A DNA stretch of 40,093 bases, taken from the NCBI RefSeq assembly GCF_003258835.1, contig NZ_NPEV01000048.1, positions 1-40,093 on the forward strand, given 5' to 3'. Positions 1 through 7,869 of the stretch are shown here, piece after piece (the stretch's first letter is position 1; each line of letters starts with the position of its first letter). The DNA comes from Rhodobium orientis. Its GTDB lineage: Bacteria > Pseudomonadota > Alphaproteobacteria > Rhizobiales > Rhodobiaceae. A program made the position numbers and the translations under genes. A model generated the notes under the pieces. It had not been told where the DNA came from. It did no database searches and saw only the letters and a list, made by a program, of their open reading frames with translations.

Positions 1-212
1 TGCCGCGCGTCCGTCTCGTATTCCACATGCGCCGTCGAGATCGTGATGCCGCGCGCCTTTTCTTCCGGCGCAGCGTCGATCTGGTCATACGCCTTGAAGT
101 CACCGAAAAACTTCGTAATCGCGGCCGTCAGCGTCGTCTTGCCGTGGTCCACGTGACCAATCGTCCCGATGTTTACGTGCGGTTTCGTCCGCGCAAACTT
201 CTCTTTCGCCAT
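1..212 (-). CDS. tuf: Elongation factor Tu, N-terminal part (gene runs off the window)
   Basis: The first 70 residues of EF-Tu, the GTPase that delivers aminoacyl-tRNA to the ribosome, are visible. The protein begins [20 protein letters not shown]. It carries the P-loop GHVDHGKT at residues 19-26 and the switch I segment KARGITIS near residue 55. The ATG is at 212-210, and the rest of the gene lies beyond base 1. Two tRNA genes lie just upstream on the same strand, as in the classic tRNA-tufB operon, so co-transcription is likely. Identity is near certain; which tuf copy this is cannot be told. Confidence 0.97.
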   Translation of the reverse strand, partial: MAKEKFARTKPHVNIGTIGHVDHGKTTLTAAITKFFGDFKAYDQIDAAPEEKARGITISTAHVEYETDAR

Positions 213-369
213 CGGCGTCGCTCTCTCTGTTTGCCCTCAAGCCAAATCCACCCGCCGCGCGCCGTCCCTTTTCGGGCCGGTCAGGACACAGACAGGATCT
301 CCGTCAGAATCCGTTACCGCCAAGGTTGGAAAGACATTTCTGGAAGCCTGGCCATTCCCAATCGGAACA

Positions 370-443
370 TGGAGCGGGCGATGGGAATCGAACCCACGTC
401 GTAAGCTTGGAAGGCTTCTGCTCTACCATTGAGCTACGCCCGC
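370..443 (-). tRNA. tRNA-Gly (anticodon TCC)
   Basis: On the minus strand the acceptor stem GCGGGCG pairs with CGCCCGC, followed by discriminator T and an encoded CCA (372-370). The D arm contains TAGCTCAATGGTAGAGCA, the anticodon loop reads CTTCCAA with anticodon TCC, and the T arm contains GGTTCGATTCC. It lies 157 bases upstream of tuf and 23 bases downstream of tRNA-Tyr, all on one strand. Confidence 0.97.
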
Positions 444-466
444 GCAACTTCAGTGATGTTCGCAAA

Positions 467-551
467 TGGTGGAGGGGGTTGGATTCGAACCAACGTAGGC
501 ATAGCCAGCGGATTTACAGTCCGCCCCCTTTAGCCACTCGGGCACCCCTCC
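467..551 (-). tRNA. tRNA-Tyr (anticodon GTA)
   Basis: This 85-base class II tRNA has a long variable arm. The acceptor stem GGAGGGG pairs with CCCCTCC, then comes A and an encoded CCA (469-467). The anticodon GTA sits in the loop CTGTAAA. The T arm reads GGTTCGAATCC. It is the first recognisable gene of the tRNA-Tyr/tRNA-Gly/tuf unit. Confidence 0.97.
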
Positions 552-800
552 GACGATTTGCGCACATCCGGCAACACGGATGGCCAACCAGAAACGCCCC
601 GCCAGGGCGAGGAATCCTGTGGCGCGTGTTATGGCCATCTCGCCCTTGGCTGTCAACGTCCTATTTGCCGCGATTTTTTTGCCGTTCCAGGGCCGGCGCG
701 GACGGTTTGCCGGCATCGGTCCGATCCGCCGCCATCGCCGCACGTATCGCTACCAGGGTCCCCATTGTGAAGGGCTTTTGCGCACCGTATAAGGCGGGCC

Positions 801-1598
801 ATGGCACACCCTCCCCATCCCCGCTCCCGGCCGAAAGGCGCCCGGCCCCGCAAACGCGAGACCGCCGGCGACGACGGCCCGCTCCGTCTCTACGGCCTGC
901 ACACGGTGGCCGCCGCCCTCGCCAATCCGCATCGCAAGGCGCTCCGCCTGATCGCCACGCCGAACGCGCTTGCCCGGCTCGCCGAACGCGACATCCGGCC
1001 GGACGTGCCCGTCACCGAGACGAGCGTCAAGGAGATCAACCGCATGATCGGCGGCGATGCGGTGCACCAGGGGCTCGTCCTGGAGGCCGAGCCGCTCGCG
1101 CCCCTCAGCCTTGAGGACCTGGCCGAGACCAGACTCCTCCTCGTCCTCGACCAGACCACCGATCCGCACAATGTCGGCGCCATCCTGCGTTCCGCCGCGG
1201 CCTTTGCCGTCGATGCGGTGATCGTGCCGCGCCGCCACAGCGCCGCGGAGACCGCAGCGCTCGCCAAGGCGGCCTCCGGCGCCCTCGACATCGTGCCGCT
1301 GGTCGCCGTGCGCAACCTCTCCGACACGCTGGAAGAGCTCGGTAAGGCGGGCCTTGCCCGCATCGGCCTCGACAGCGAGGGCGACGAGCCGCTGGAGGAC
1401 GCGCTGGAAGCGGACGACGTTGCCGGGCGCCCGCTGGTCGTCGTGCTCGGTTCGGAAGGAAAGGGCCTGAGGCCGCGCACCCGCGCCACCTGCGACCGGC
1501 TCGCCCGCCTCGACATGCCGGGCGAGATCAAGAGCCTCAACGTGTCCAACGCCGCCGCCCTGGCGCTCTACGCCGCGACCCGCGCCCGGAAACGCTGA
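801..1598 (+). CDS. rlmB: 23S rRNA (guanosine-2'-O-)-methyltransferase, RlmB/TrmH (SpoU) family
   Basis: A SAM-dependent 2'-O-methyltransferase of 265 residues. RlmB methylates G2251 in the peptidyl-transferase P loop of 23S rRNA. A basic N-terminal extension (about 1-27) precedes a substrate-binding domain (about 28-105). The SPOUT fold then shows all three family motifs: motif 1 around DPHNVGAILRSA (near residue 120), motif 2 VLGSEGKGLR (near 215) and motif 3 LNVSNAAALALYA (near 246), which form the knotted SAM site. The ATG at 801 follows AAGGCGGG. It is divergent from tRNA-Tyr. The family is certain, but the exact target (RlmB rather than another TrmH paralogue) rests on length and overall likeness. 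Confidence 0.93.
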   Translation: MAHPPHPRSRPKGARPRKRETAGDDGPLRLYGLHTVAAALANPHRKALRLIATPNALARLAERDIRPDVPVTETSVKEINRMIGGDAVHQGLVLEAEPLAPLSLEDLAETRLLLVLDQTTDPHNVGAILRSAAAFAVDAVIVPRRHSAAETAALAKAASGALDIVPLVAVRNLSDTLEELGKAGLARIGLDSEGDEPLEDALEADDVAGRPLVVVLGSEGKGLRPRTRATCDRLARLDMPGEIKSLNVSNAAALALYAATRARKR

Positions 1599-1628
1599 CG
1601 CCGTCCGCGGTTGGCGCCGGAAAAACGA

Positions 1629-1653
1629 AAGGGCGCCCGTGCGAGGCGCCCTT
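1629..1653. terminator. Bidirectional hairpin between rlmB and a BA14K gene
   Basis: The arms AAGGGCGCC (1629-1637) and GGCGCCCTT (1645-1653) enclose a 7-base loop. Read on minus, the stem is followed by TCGTTTTT, a fair intrinsic terminator for the BA14K gene ending at 1717. On plus it is followed by a weaker T-rich stretch 30 bases past the rlmB stop. The two genes converge here. Confidence 0.7.
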
Positions 1654-1716
1654 CCATGTTGTCTTTTGGGGAGACCGCCGGCGCGCCGGCGATCCCGCCT
1701 CTCCCGCCATCAGGCG

Positions 1717-2550
1717 TCAGCGGCAGAACCGCTGCCGGCCCGGCTTGTAGAAATAGTAGCCGGTGTCGGGATTGAAGGTCCGGTACTTGGCCTCGCAGTA
1801 CGCATACCACTCAGGCGTCCAGGGTTCCGGTCCATAGCTCGGCGGCGCCGGATCGTCCGCATAGTAGTAGGCCGCGGACGGGATCACGACGACCGTGCTC
1901 AGCCACGCATAGGGCCACCAGCCGCCATTGTACCAGTAGTAGCGATGGCCGCGCCAATAGCGCCACGGACGGCCGCCCGGACGTCCCCACCGCGGCGGAC
2001 GCGGATAACGCCGCCAGATGCGGTTGCGGTTGCGCCAGGCGCGCGGATTACGCACGCGATAGCGCCGGGCCCGATAGCCGCGGTTGCGAAAGCGCCGGTC
2101 GCGGCGATAGGCGCGGCGGCGATTGACACGACGCCGGTCGACACGGCGACGATTGACGCGGCGACGGTCGACGCGGCGACGCTGGGCGCGCCGGCGGTTG
2201 ACGTTCCGGCGACGGTTGACACCCCGGCGATTGGCGCGGCGGCGTTCCGTGCGCAGACGGTTGAGCCGACGCCGGTTCACCCTACGCCGCTGCTGCAGGC
2301 CCTGCCTGCGGGCGGCACGCGGGTTGGCGGCGCGACGGTTCTGGCGCCGGAAGCGCCGGCCGTCCTGCACCTTGATGATGTTGGAGGTGGTGGCCCCGCG
2401 GTCACCGGCTGCCTTGTTGGCGGCCGGAGCGACGGCAAGCCCGTTGATGAGCCCCGGAGTTCTTGGATTGGCGGACGATGACGATATCGCGCCAATCAGA
2501 CACACGGTCGCTACGAGACAGGCAAGAGCCCATCTGCCGATGCGGATCAT
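1717..2550 (-). CDS. BA14K-family exported protein with a long arginine-rich repeat region
   Basis: A 277-residue secreted or envelope protein. Residues about 1-27 form a signal peptide ending near SSSSANP. The centre (about 65-175) is extremely arginine-rich, built of runs such as RRRVNRRRVDRRRVN, partly as a 5-residue repeat. An aromatic Tyr/Trp-rich segment (about 185-225) follows. The last 30 residues, WYAYCEAKYRTFNPDTGYY onward to CR at the end, match the BA14K domain first known from a Brucella immunoreactive protein. BA14K proteins are common in Rhizobiales; cell-envelope or lectin-like roles have been proposed. Start: ATG preceded by GGGAGAAG. The central repeat is not part of the domain and its job is unknown; binding to an anionic polymer is inference. 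Confidence 0.82.
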   Translation of the reverse strand: MIRIGRWALACLVATVCLIGAISSSSANPRTPGLINGLAVAPAANKAAGDRGATTSNIIKVQDGRRFRRQNRRAANPRAARRQGLQQRRRVNRRRLNRLRTERRRANRRGVNRRRNVNRRRAQRRRVDRRRVNRRRVDRRRVNRRRAYRRDRRFRNRGYRARRYRVRNPRAWRNRNRIWRRYPRPPRWGRPGGRPWRYWRGHRYYWYNGGWWPYAWLSTVVVIPSAAYYYADDPAPPSYGPEPWTPEWYAYCEAKYRTFNPDTGYYFYKPGRQRFCR

Positions 2551-2772
2551 GTTGCTTCTCCCGATCCTGTGACATTAGCCGACCCCTGCCGTTTCATGAG
2601 GACCACGAGAAAACGGCATATTCGAGGCACGCGGCAAAAGGCTACCGGGACGCCCCTTAACCGCCGCTTTCCACCGAAGCAGATTATGCCTTTATGGCTA
2701 ACGCCTTATCGATTTCCGTTAAGGTTTTTGGCCAGCAAGCCGGGTCGTCGATCTCTGCCGTCGATCCTGGAA

Positions 2773-3189
2773 TCATTCGCAGAATTCGTAATGACCGGCG
2801 GGCGAGCGATAGGTTCCGGTCTTGCGATCGAAGCTCGGATAGCGCCGCGCGCAGTCGCGCGCCCAGGCATCGGACCAGGGCTGCAGCCCGCCGTCGGCGG
2901 ACGCCGTACCGCTTGCGGGAGCCTGCGACACCTGAGGAACCGTCGGCGGCATCGGAGGGACCGGCGGCGGCGCGACCGCGCCGGAGCGGTCCGGCATCGC
3001 GGCGCCCGGCGGCGCCAGGTAAAGCAGCCCCGGCGTCTTCTTCGACGGCGTGACGTAGCTGCCGAGCCGCGGCGGCCGCTGCTCGATGGTCTCCCACGCC
3101 GACTGGGCGATTGCCGGCGGCGCCACCAGACAGCAGACCAGCGCGACGGCCGAAAAGCCCGGATACCGAAGTCGAGCGATCATATCCAT
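2773..3189 (-). CDS. Small BA14K-family exported protein
   Basis: A 138-residue protein with a signal peptide (about 1-28, ending PPAIAQS), a proline-rich middle (about 68-90) and a C-terminal BA14K-like domain: WARDCARRYPSFDRKTGTY, then HYEFCE at the end, with the two cysteines placed as in the neighbouring BA14K gene. The ATG at 3189 follows AGGGAGATGA; a second in-frame ATG is two codons on. It lies 222 bases upstream of the larger BA14K gene on the same strand. The two proteins share the C-terminal domain but have unrelated middles (proline-rich versus arginine-rich), so this is a divergent pair rather than a recent duplication. Function unknown beyond export. Confidence 0.8.
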   Translation of the reverse strand: MDMIARLRYPGFSAVALVCCLVAPPAIAQSAWETIEQRPPRLGSYVTPSKKTPGLLYLAPPGAAMPDRSGAVAPPPVPPMPPTVPQVSQAPASGTASADGGLQPWSDAWARDCARRYPSFDRKTGTYRSPAGHYEFCE

Positions 3190-3490
3190 TCATCTCCCTG
3201 GCCGGGGGGCCTGCGGCAGGAACCAATGCCCGCCACGACTCGCTGGCCGCGCACCATAACGCCGAATAATTGGCAAAACCGTGCCGATCTGAGAAATGAA
3301 CGCGGAATATGTCGAACCGGGGCGTGCCGGCACCCGCGAAAGGCGCCGTAACCGATCGGGGGCTCCCCCCTCGCCGACCCGGCGTCGCGAGCCGCCCGAT
3401 GGCAACGGGCGCTCGCATCGCGGCGCCACCGCTCTCCACCACCACGCCCTCTGGCAGGCCCGCAAAGAGCATGGTATCAGCGTTGCTGGA
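3190..3490. other. Intergenic region without a recognised gene
   Basis: About 300 bases between the small BA14K gene (minus) and tRNA-Thr (plus). The only open frames overlap GC-rich sequence and show no protein-like composition. A mildly AT-rich stretch near 3260-3310 could hold the BA14K promoter. Confidence 0.4.
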
Positions 3491-3566
3491 GCCGGTTTAG
3501 CTCAGCTGGTAGAGCAACTGATTTGTAATCAGTAGGTCGGGGGTTCGAATCCCTCAACCGGCACCA
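3491..3566 (+). tRNA. tRNA-Thr (anticodon TGT)
   Basis: The acceptor stem GCCGGTT pairs with AACCGGC, then A and an encoded CCA. The D arm reads TAGCTCAGCTGGTAGAGCA. The anticodon stem CTGAT/ATCAG encloses a loop with anticodon TGT, and the T arm is GGGTTCGAATCCC. A T-rich run (TTGTTTTTATTT) about 15 bases downstream could end its transcript. Confidence 0.97.
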
Positions 3567-3778
3567 CCCATTAAGATATTGTTTTTATTTGAAATTCGGC
3601 TTTCCCGCGAGGTTGCCCTTGGGTTCGATCCGGCACCCGTTGGTATGAGATCGCCGGGCTGCGGGGCCGTGCGTTACGGACGACGGCCCCGAGCAAGCTA
3701 TCCTGTCCCAGCCACCGGCCCGATCTTCCTGCCCGACGACCGGACAAGTCGCCGGGCCCGGTCACTTGGTCAATCGCC

Positions 3779-3814
3779 GGGCCGGGCCGGTGCCTCCCCG
3801 TCAAAGCCCGGCCC
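3779..3814 (-). terminator. Hairpin just downstream of torC
   Basis: Perfect 9-base arms GGGCCGGGC (3779-3787) and GCCCGGCCC (3806-3814) enclose an 18-base loop and begin 2 bases after the torC stop. There is no T tract, so it may act as a 3'-end stabiliser or pause site rather than a full intrinsic terminator. Confidence 0.55.
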
Positions 3815-3816
3815 TG

Positions 3817-5001
3817 TCAATGCCCGGCAATATCGGCCGCATGCATCTGCAGGTATTTCTGCAGGAACCGGTACTGCTCCGTGTCGATGGAGATGTTCTG
3901 CTTCATCGAATTGAGGGTACCGATCCACTGATTGGCAACGAAGTGATTGGCCGCCGGGGCCGTATGGCAGGTGGCGCAGGTCGCGCCGTAGAGTTCGGCG
4001 CCGTAGGCCCACAATGGCTCGACATTGTCGGTCAGGTCCCTGGCGGGAATCCACACGTCCATCGTCGCCTCGCTCCAGACCTGGCCGGTGTCGGCATCGG
4101 TCTGGGATGCGCCCGACGAGACCAGATCGGTCGCCGCCGGGCTGAGGGCGGCAACGAAGATCCGCTTGCCGGCACGGGCATAGACGACCCGGTCGACGTT
4201 TTCCTGTCGCCAGCCCGTGGCCCGAACCTTCAACTGGTCGCCGTCGCGTTCCAGCACCTCCACCGGCGTCGCCGCCAGCAGCCGGCCGGCCGCGCGTCCA
4301 CCCTCGCCCGCCTTTTCGGCTGTGAAGCCGATGGTCGTCAGCGTGTAGTAGGTATCGCCGGGCTGCGGCGACAGGGCGGAAGCCGAGGCAACGATGTCTG
4401 ACCACATGGATTTGAAGCCGCTCGTCATGTCCGGCATCTTGTGGGCGATGCCCTTGTGACAGTCGATGCAGGTATCGCCGTCGGCCATCGCCTTCTGCAT
4501 CCGCTTTGCCGCTTCCGGACGCTGCTTTTCGAAATGCATGGCGGTGAAGGAATGGCAGTTGCGGCACTCGCGCGAGTCGGTCGCCTTCATGGTGTCCCAG
4601 ACGCGCTGGGCCATGGTCAGACGGTGCGCCTCGAACTTCTCCTTCGTGTCTATGGTGCCGATGACCTTGTGAAAGAGTTCGTTGGAGGCCTGGATCTTGC
4701 GCACCACCTTGTGCACCCAGTCCTTCGGCACGTGGCAGTCGGAGCAGATGGCGCGCACGCCCGATGCGTTCTTGAAGTGAACGGTTTGCTTGTACTCCTG
4801 ATAGACGTTGTCGCGCATTTCGTGACAGGAGATGCAGAACTCCAGGCTGTTGGTCATCTCCATCGCCGTGTTGAAGGCACCCCAGAACAGGACGCCGCCG
4901 ATGCCGCCGGCGACAAGGACGGCTGCCAGCGGCAAGCCGGTGTAGGGCGACCAGAGCCAGCCCCAGAATTTGCGCAATCGTGCGAGCACTGAACTCTCCA
5001 T
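3817..5001 (-). CDS. torC: Membrane-anchored pentaheme c-type cytochrome (NapC/NirT family, TorC/DorC-like)
   Basis: A 394-residue electron carrier that would pass electrons from quinol to the periplasmic reductase encoded upstream. One N-terminal transmembrane anchor (about 22-42) precedes four NapC/NirT-type heme motifs, CISCH (56-60), CSDCH (86-90), CRNCH (146-150) and CIDCH (178-182). After a linker domain (about 215-330) comes a fifth motif, CATCH (342-346). The extra C-terminal mono-heme domain is the hallmark of TorC/DorC as against tetraheme NapC. The ATG at 5001 is chosen because the anchor follows it directly; in-frame upstream starts would add a non-conserved Pro/Gly-rich leader overlapping a strong hairpin. 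The gene follows torA by about 135 bases on the same strand. Confidence 0.88.
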   Translation of the reverse strand: MESSVLARLRKFWGWLWSPYTGLPLAAVLVAGGIGGVLFWGAFNTAMEMTNSLEFCISCHEMRDNVYQEYKQTVHFKNASGVRAICSDCHVPKDWVHKVVRKIQASNELFHKVIGTIDTKEKFEAHRLTMAQRVWDTMKATDSRECRNCHSFTAMHFEKQRPEAAKRMQKAMADGDTCIDCHKGIAHKMPDMTSGFKSMWSDIVASASALSPQPGDTYYTLTTIGFTAEKAGEGGRAAGRLLAATPVEVLERDGDQLKVRATGWRQENVDRVVYARAGKRIFVAALSPAATDLVSSGASQTDADTGQVWSEATMDVWIPARDLTDNVEPLWAYGAELYGATCATCHTAPAANHFVANQWIGTLNSMKQNISIDTEQYRFLQKYLQMHAADIAGH

Positions 5002-5095
5002 GCCGATTGCCCCGTTGCCGGCCGGCATCGCGTGCCGAGCCGTAACCGCCCCGGGGTCAGAGGAAGGAATTTCCCCGATATCGATGCCCGACAGG

Positions 5096-5120
5096 CCCCG
5101 GCCGGCCGCGCCGGCCGGGG
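5096..5120 (-). promoter_or_regulatory. Very stable GC hairpin between torA and torC
   Basis: The arms CCCCGGCCGG (5096-5105) and CCGGCCGGGG (5111-5120) are perfect 10-base complements around a CCGCG loop. It sits 17 bases past the torA stop (5137) and 95 bases before the torC start. With no T tract it is more likely a processing or stability element, or a partial attenuator that sets the torA:torC ratio, than a terminator. Confidence 0.6.
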
Positions 5121-5136
5121 ACAATGGTGTCGGAGC

Positions 5137-7518
5137 CTAGACGGCCGGGTCGAACGCCGTCACAGCCGGTGCCGGCTGGTCGTACTTTTCGACCTCGACG
5201 ATGGCCGTGCCGGCGATCGTCGCCTGGGCGAAGCGCGAGGTCAGCGGATCCTCGCGGGTCAGGTTGTTCGGCGAGCCGTACTTGTCGAGCGCACCGATCT
5301 CACCGGGCTTGTCCGGATTGTACCAGGCACCCTCATGCAGGCAGATCGTTCCCGCCGCGATATCGTCCGAGACGACCGCACCGGCAAGAGTCTGTCCGCG
5401 CTCGTTGAACAGCCGGACGATATCGCCCGACGCGATCCCGCGGGCGGCCGCATCCTCGCTGTTGATGTAGGCCGGCTCACGGCCCTCAACGGCGTATTCC
5501 TCGCGCATCGTCGTATTGCACATCTGCGAGTGCAGACGGTGCGGCGGATGCGGAGAAATGAGCTGCAGCGGGTACTTGTCGGCGTGGGCGCTGCCGCGCC
5601 ATTCGACCGGCTCCATCCAGGTCGGATGCTTCGGGCAGTCCTCGTCGTAGCCGAGCTTGGCAACGAACGGCGAGACGAACTCCAGGAGCCCGGTCGAGGT
5701 ACCGAGCGGATTGAGCAGCGGATCCTCGCGGAAATCGGCCAGGTGCACGTAGTCGCCCTTGCCCATCGGGAATTCGATGACCCCCTCGCCGGCCCAGAAC
5801 TCGTCGAAGGACGGCATCTCAACCGTCTGCGACTTCTCCTTGGCGTCGTTGTAGAGCATCTCGACCCAGTCCATTTCCGACCGGCCCTCGGTGTAGGCGT
5901 CGCCGAAGCCGAGCCGCTCGGCGAACTCGGTCAGGATGTCGTAGTCGGTCCGCGACTTGTACTGCGGGTCGACGGCGGCATGCGAAGCGATCACCAGGTT
6001 CATGACCTGGCCGAGGTCGTTGCGCTCCAGGTCGCTCGATGCCGGCAGGATGATGTCGGCGAACCGGGCGCTCGGCGTCCACCACGGATCCTGGACGATG
6101 ACGGTTTCCGGCGACTGGAATGCCTTGACCACCCGGTTGGTGTCCTGATGGTGGGTGAACTGATTGCCGCCCGAGGTATAGACGAGACGGATATCGGGAT
6201 AGGTGATCTCGCGTCCCTTGTATTCGATCGTCTTGCCCGGGTTGAGATAAGCATCGGTCAGGCAGGCGATCGGGAACGGGTCCGGCACGGCGTTCTTGCC
6301 GCGCGGGGTGCCGCCGACGCGGGGCATGTCGGCCTTGGGGAACCCGCCGTCGGCATAGTGGGCGCCGAAGGTCAGGCCGCCACCGGGCAGGCCGAGCTGG
6401 CCGAGCATGGACGCAAGCGCGACGAGCGTCCAGGGCGCGTGCTCGCCGTGATGCTGGCGCTGGGTGGACCAGCCGCAGACGATCGTCGTGCGGGTGTTCG
6501 CCATCTTGCGGGCAAGTTCGCGGATCGCATCGGCCGGAACGCCGGTGATCTCCGCCGCCCAGTCCGCGCTCTTGGCCTGGCCGTCGCTCTCGCCGGTCAG
6601 ATACGCAGAGAACTCGTCGAAGCCGAAGGTGCAGTTGGCAATGAACTCGGCGTCGTGCAGCTTCTCGGTATAGAGGGTGTGCATCATGCCGAGCGCGAGC
6701 GCGGTATCGGTGTTCGGCCGCACCGGCATCCAGGTGCAATCGAGCCCCTGCACCGTTTCGGACCGCATCGGATCGAGCGCGATGACCTCGATCGGCGCGT
6801 CCTTCAGCTCCCGCCAGGCCGCCGTCATGTAGCGCCCGGACAGGATCCGGGAGGTCGCCAGCGGATTGGCGCCCCAAAGCACGATGAGCTTGGCGTTGTT
6901 GCGGATCGACGGCCACTCGCTGGTCAGCATCGGCCCGCCCCAGGCAACCGCCGGCAGGATTTCCGAAACCGCCTGGTTGGAATAGTTGCCGAAGAAGGTC
7001 GAGGAGCCGCCATAGCCGTTAAGGAAGCGCTGCAGCAGGGATTCCGTCTTGTAGAAATGGGCGTGGTTGCTGGCCCAGGAGCTCTTGCCGCGATGCAGCG
7101 AAGCGTTGCCATAGGTCGTCTTGACCCGCTCCATCTCCGCGGTGACGATCTTGGAGACCTCGTCCCAGCTCACTTCGACGAAGTCGCCGCTGCCGCGATC
7201 GGTGCGGTCGCTCTTTTCGCGGTTCTTCAGGAAATCGCGACGCACCGTCGGCGCCTTGACGCGGGCCCGGTTATAGAGCCGGTCGGGCATCGAGTTGATC
7301 AGCTCCCAGGACGCACCGACCTGCTTCAGCGGCTCGACCGAGGTCACCGTTCCGTCCTTCTTGACCAGCCACATCGGACCGAAGGCGGTGTTGACGAGCA
7401 CGCGACCGTTGGCGACGCCCCCGGCGCCGGATGCGGCCCTGGCCAGATGGGGCAGTATCATCGTGCTGAGCGCGGCGCCGGGGACGATATCCCGGATGAA
7501 TTCCCTGCGACTTACCAT
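5137..7518 (-). CDS. torA: Periplasmic molybdopterin TMAO/DMSO reductase
   Basis: A 793-residue bis-MGD molybdoenzyme of the DMSO reductase family, which reduces trimethylamine N-oxide or S-oxides as terminal electron acceptors. Residues 3-8 (SRREFI) form a twin-arginine export motif in a signal peptide that ends near ARAAS, so the folded enzyme goes to the periplasm. FGNYSNQAV places Ser180 where the Mo-coordinating serine of TorA/DorA lies. There is no N-terminal 4Fe-4S cysteine motif, as expected for this subgroup. Typical cofactor segments (LIVLWGANPLATSR; GGGLTFGAHYADGG) are present. ATG 7518 is preceded by AAAAAGGA. torC follows downstream. No TorD/DorD chaperone or TorS/TorR pair is in view. 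TMAO versus DMSO or biotin sulfoxide cannot be settled from sequence, but the torC partner favours TMAO/DMSO. Confidence 0.9.
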   Translation of the reverse strand: MVSRREFIRDIVPGAALSTMILPHLARAASGAGGVANGRVLVNTAFGPMWLVKKDGTVTSVEPLKQVGASWELINSMPDRLYNRARVKAPTVRRDFLKNREKSDRTDRGSGDFVEVSWDEVSKIVTAEMERVKTTYGNASLHRGKSSWASNHAHFYKTESLLQRFLNGYGGSSTFFGNYSNQAVSEILPAVAWGGPMLTSEWPSIRNNAKLIVLWGANPLATSRILSGRYMTAAWRELKDAPIEVIALDPMRSETVQGLDCTWMPVRPNTDTALALGMMHTLYTEKLHDAEFIANCTFGFDEFSAYLTGESDGQAKSADWAAEITGVPADAIRELARKMANTRTTIVCGWSTQRQHHGEHAPWTLVALASMLGQLGLPGGGLTFGAHYADGGFPKADMPRVGGTPRGKNAVPDPFPIACLTDAYLNPGKTIEYKGREITYPDIRLVYTSGGNQFTHHQDTNRVVKAFQSPETVIVQDPWWTPSARFADIILPASSDLERNDLGQVMNLVIASHAAVDPQYKSRTDYDILTEFAERLGFGDAYTEGRSEMDWVEMLYNDAKEKSQTVEMPSFDEFWAGEGVIEFPMGKGDYVHLADFREDPLLNPLGTSTGLLEFVSPFVAKLGYDEDCPKHPTWMEPVEWRGSAHADKYPLQLISPHPPHRLHSQMCNTTMREEYAVEGREPAYINSEDAAARGIASGDIVRLFNERGQTLAGAVVSDDIAAGTICLHEGAWYNPDKPGEIGALDKYGSPNNLTREDPLTSRFAQATIAGTAIVEVEKYDQPAPAVTAFDPAV

Positions 7519-7869
7519 GGGTTTGATGTCCTTTTTCAAAGGCCCGACCTGTGCCGTCGAAAGCGGGCGGATCCGGCGACCGGACGCTATTGCAGGCTTT
7601 CGATACCGTTCTCCCGGGCGCGACGGCTGTCGCACCTGGAAAGAGATCCCAATCCGGACGGCGTGATCCAGATCGGGGAAGGTGGGTGATCCGGATCGGG
7701 AACGAATTTTCAGGAAGACATGCGGGACCGGTCGTTGCCTGGAACGCGCGGGCCTGTCCACAAGGACCGAAGGTCAGCGGATAATTCCATCAAACCGGTT
7801 CTGGTGCCCCCCCGGGCATGAACGGCCAGAAGATCCCTTCGGGTGGCCGCTCGACGCTTTCGGCTCTCA

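Noticed and set aside
2123-2572. Arg-rich open frame on plus opposite the BA14K gene
   Set aside because: The repeat gives Arg-rich frames on both strands, but only the minus product has a signal peptide, a BA14K domain and a ribosome-binding site.
5032-7689. Long open frame of 885 codons on plus, antisense to torA/torC
   Set aside because: It is a shadow of high-GC coding sequence: the minus-strand product has complete family motifs, while this product is compositionally odd (Arg/Gly/Asp-rich) and shows no domain.
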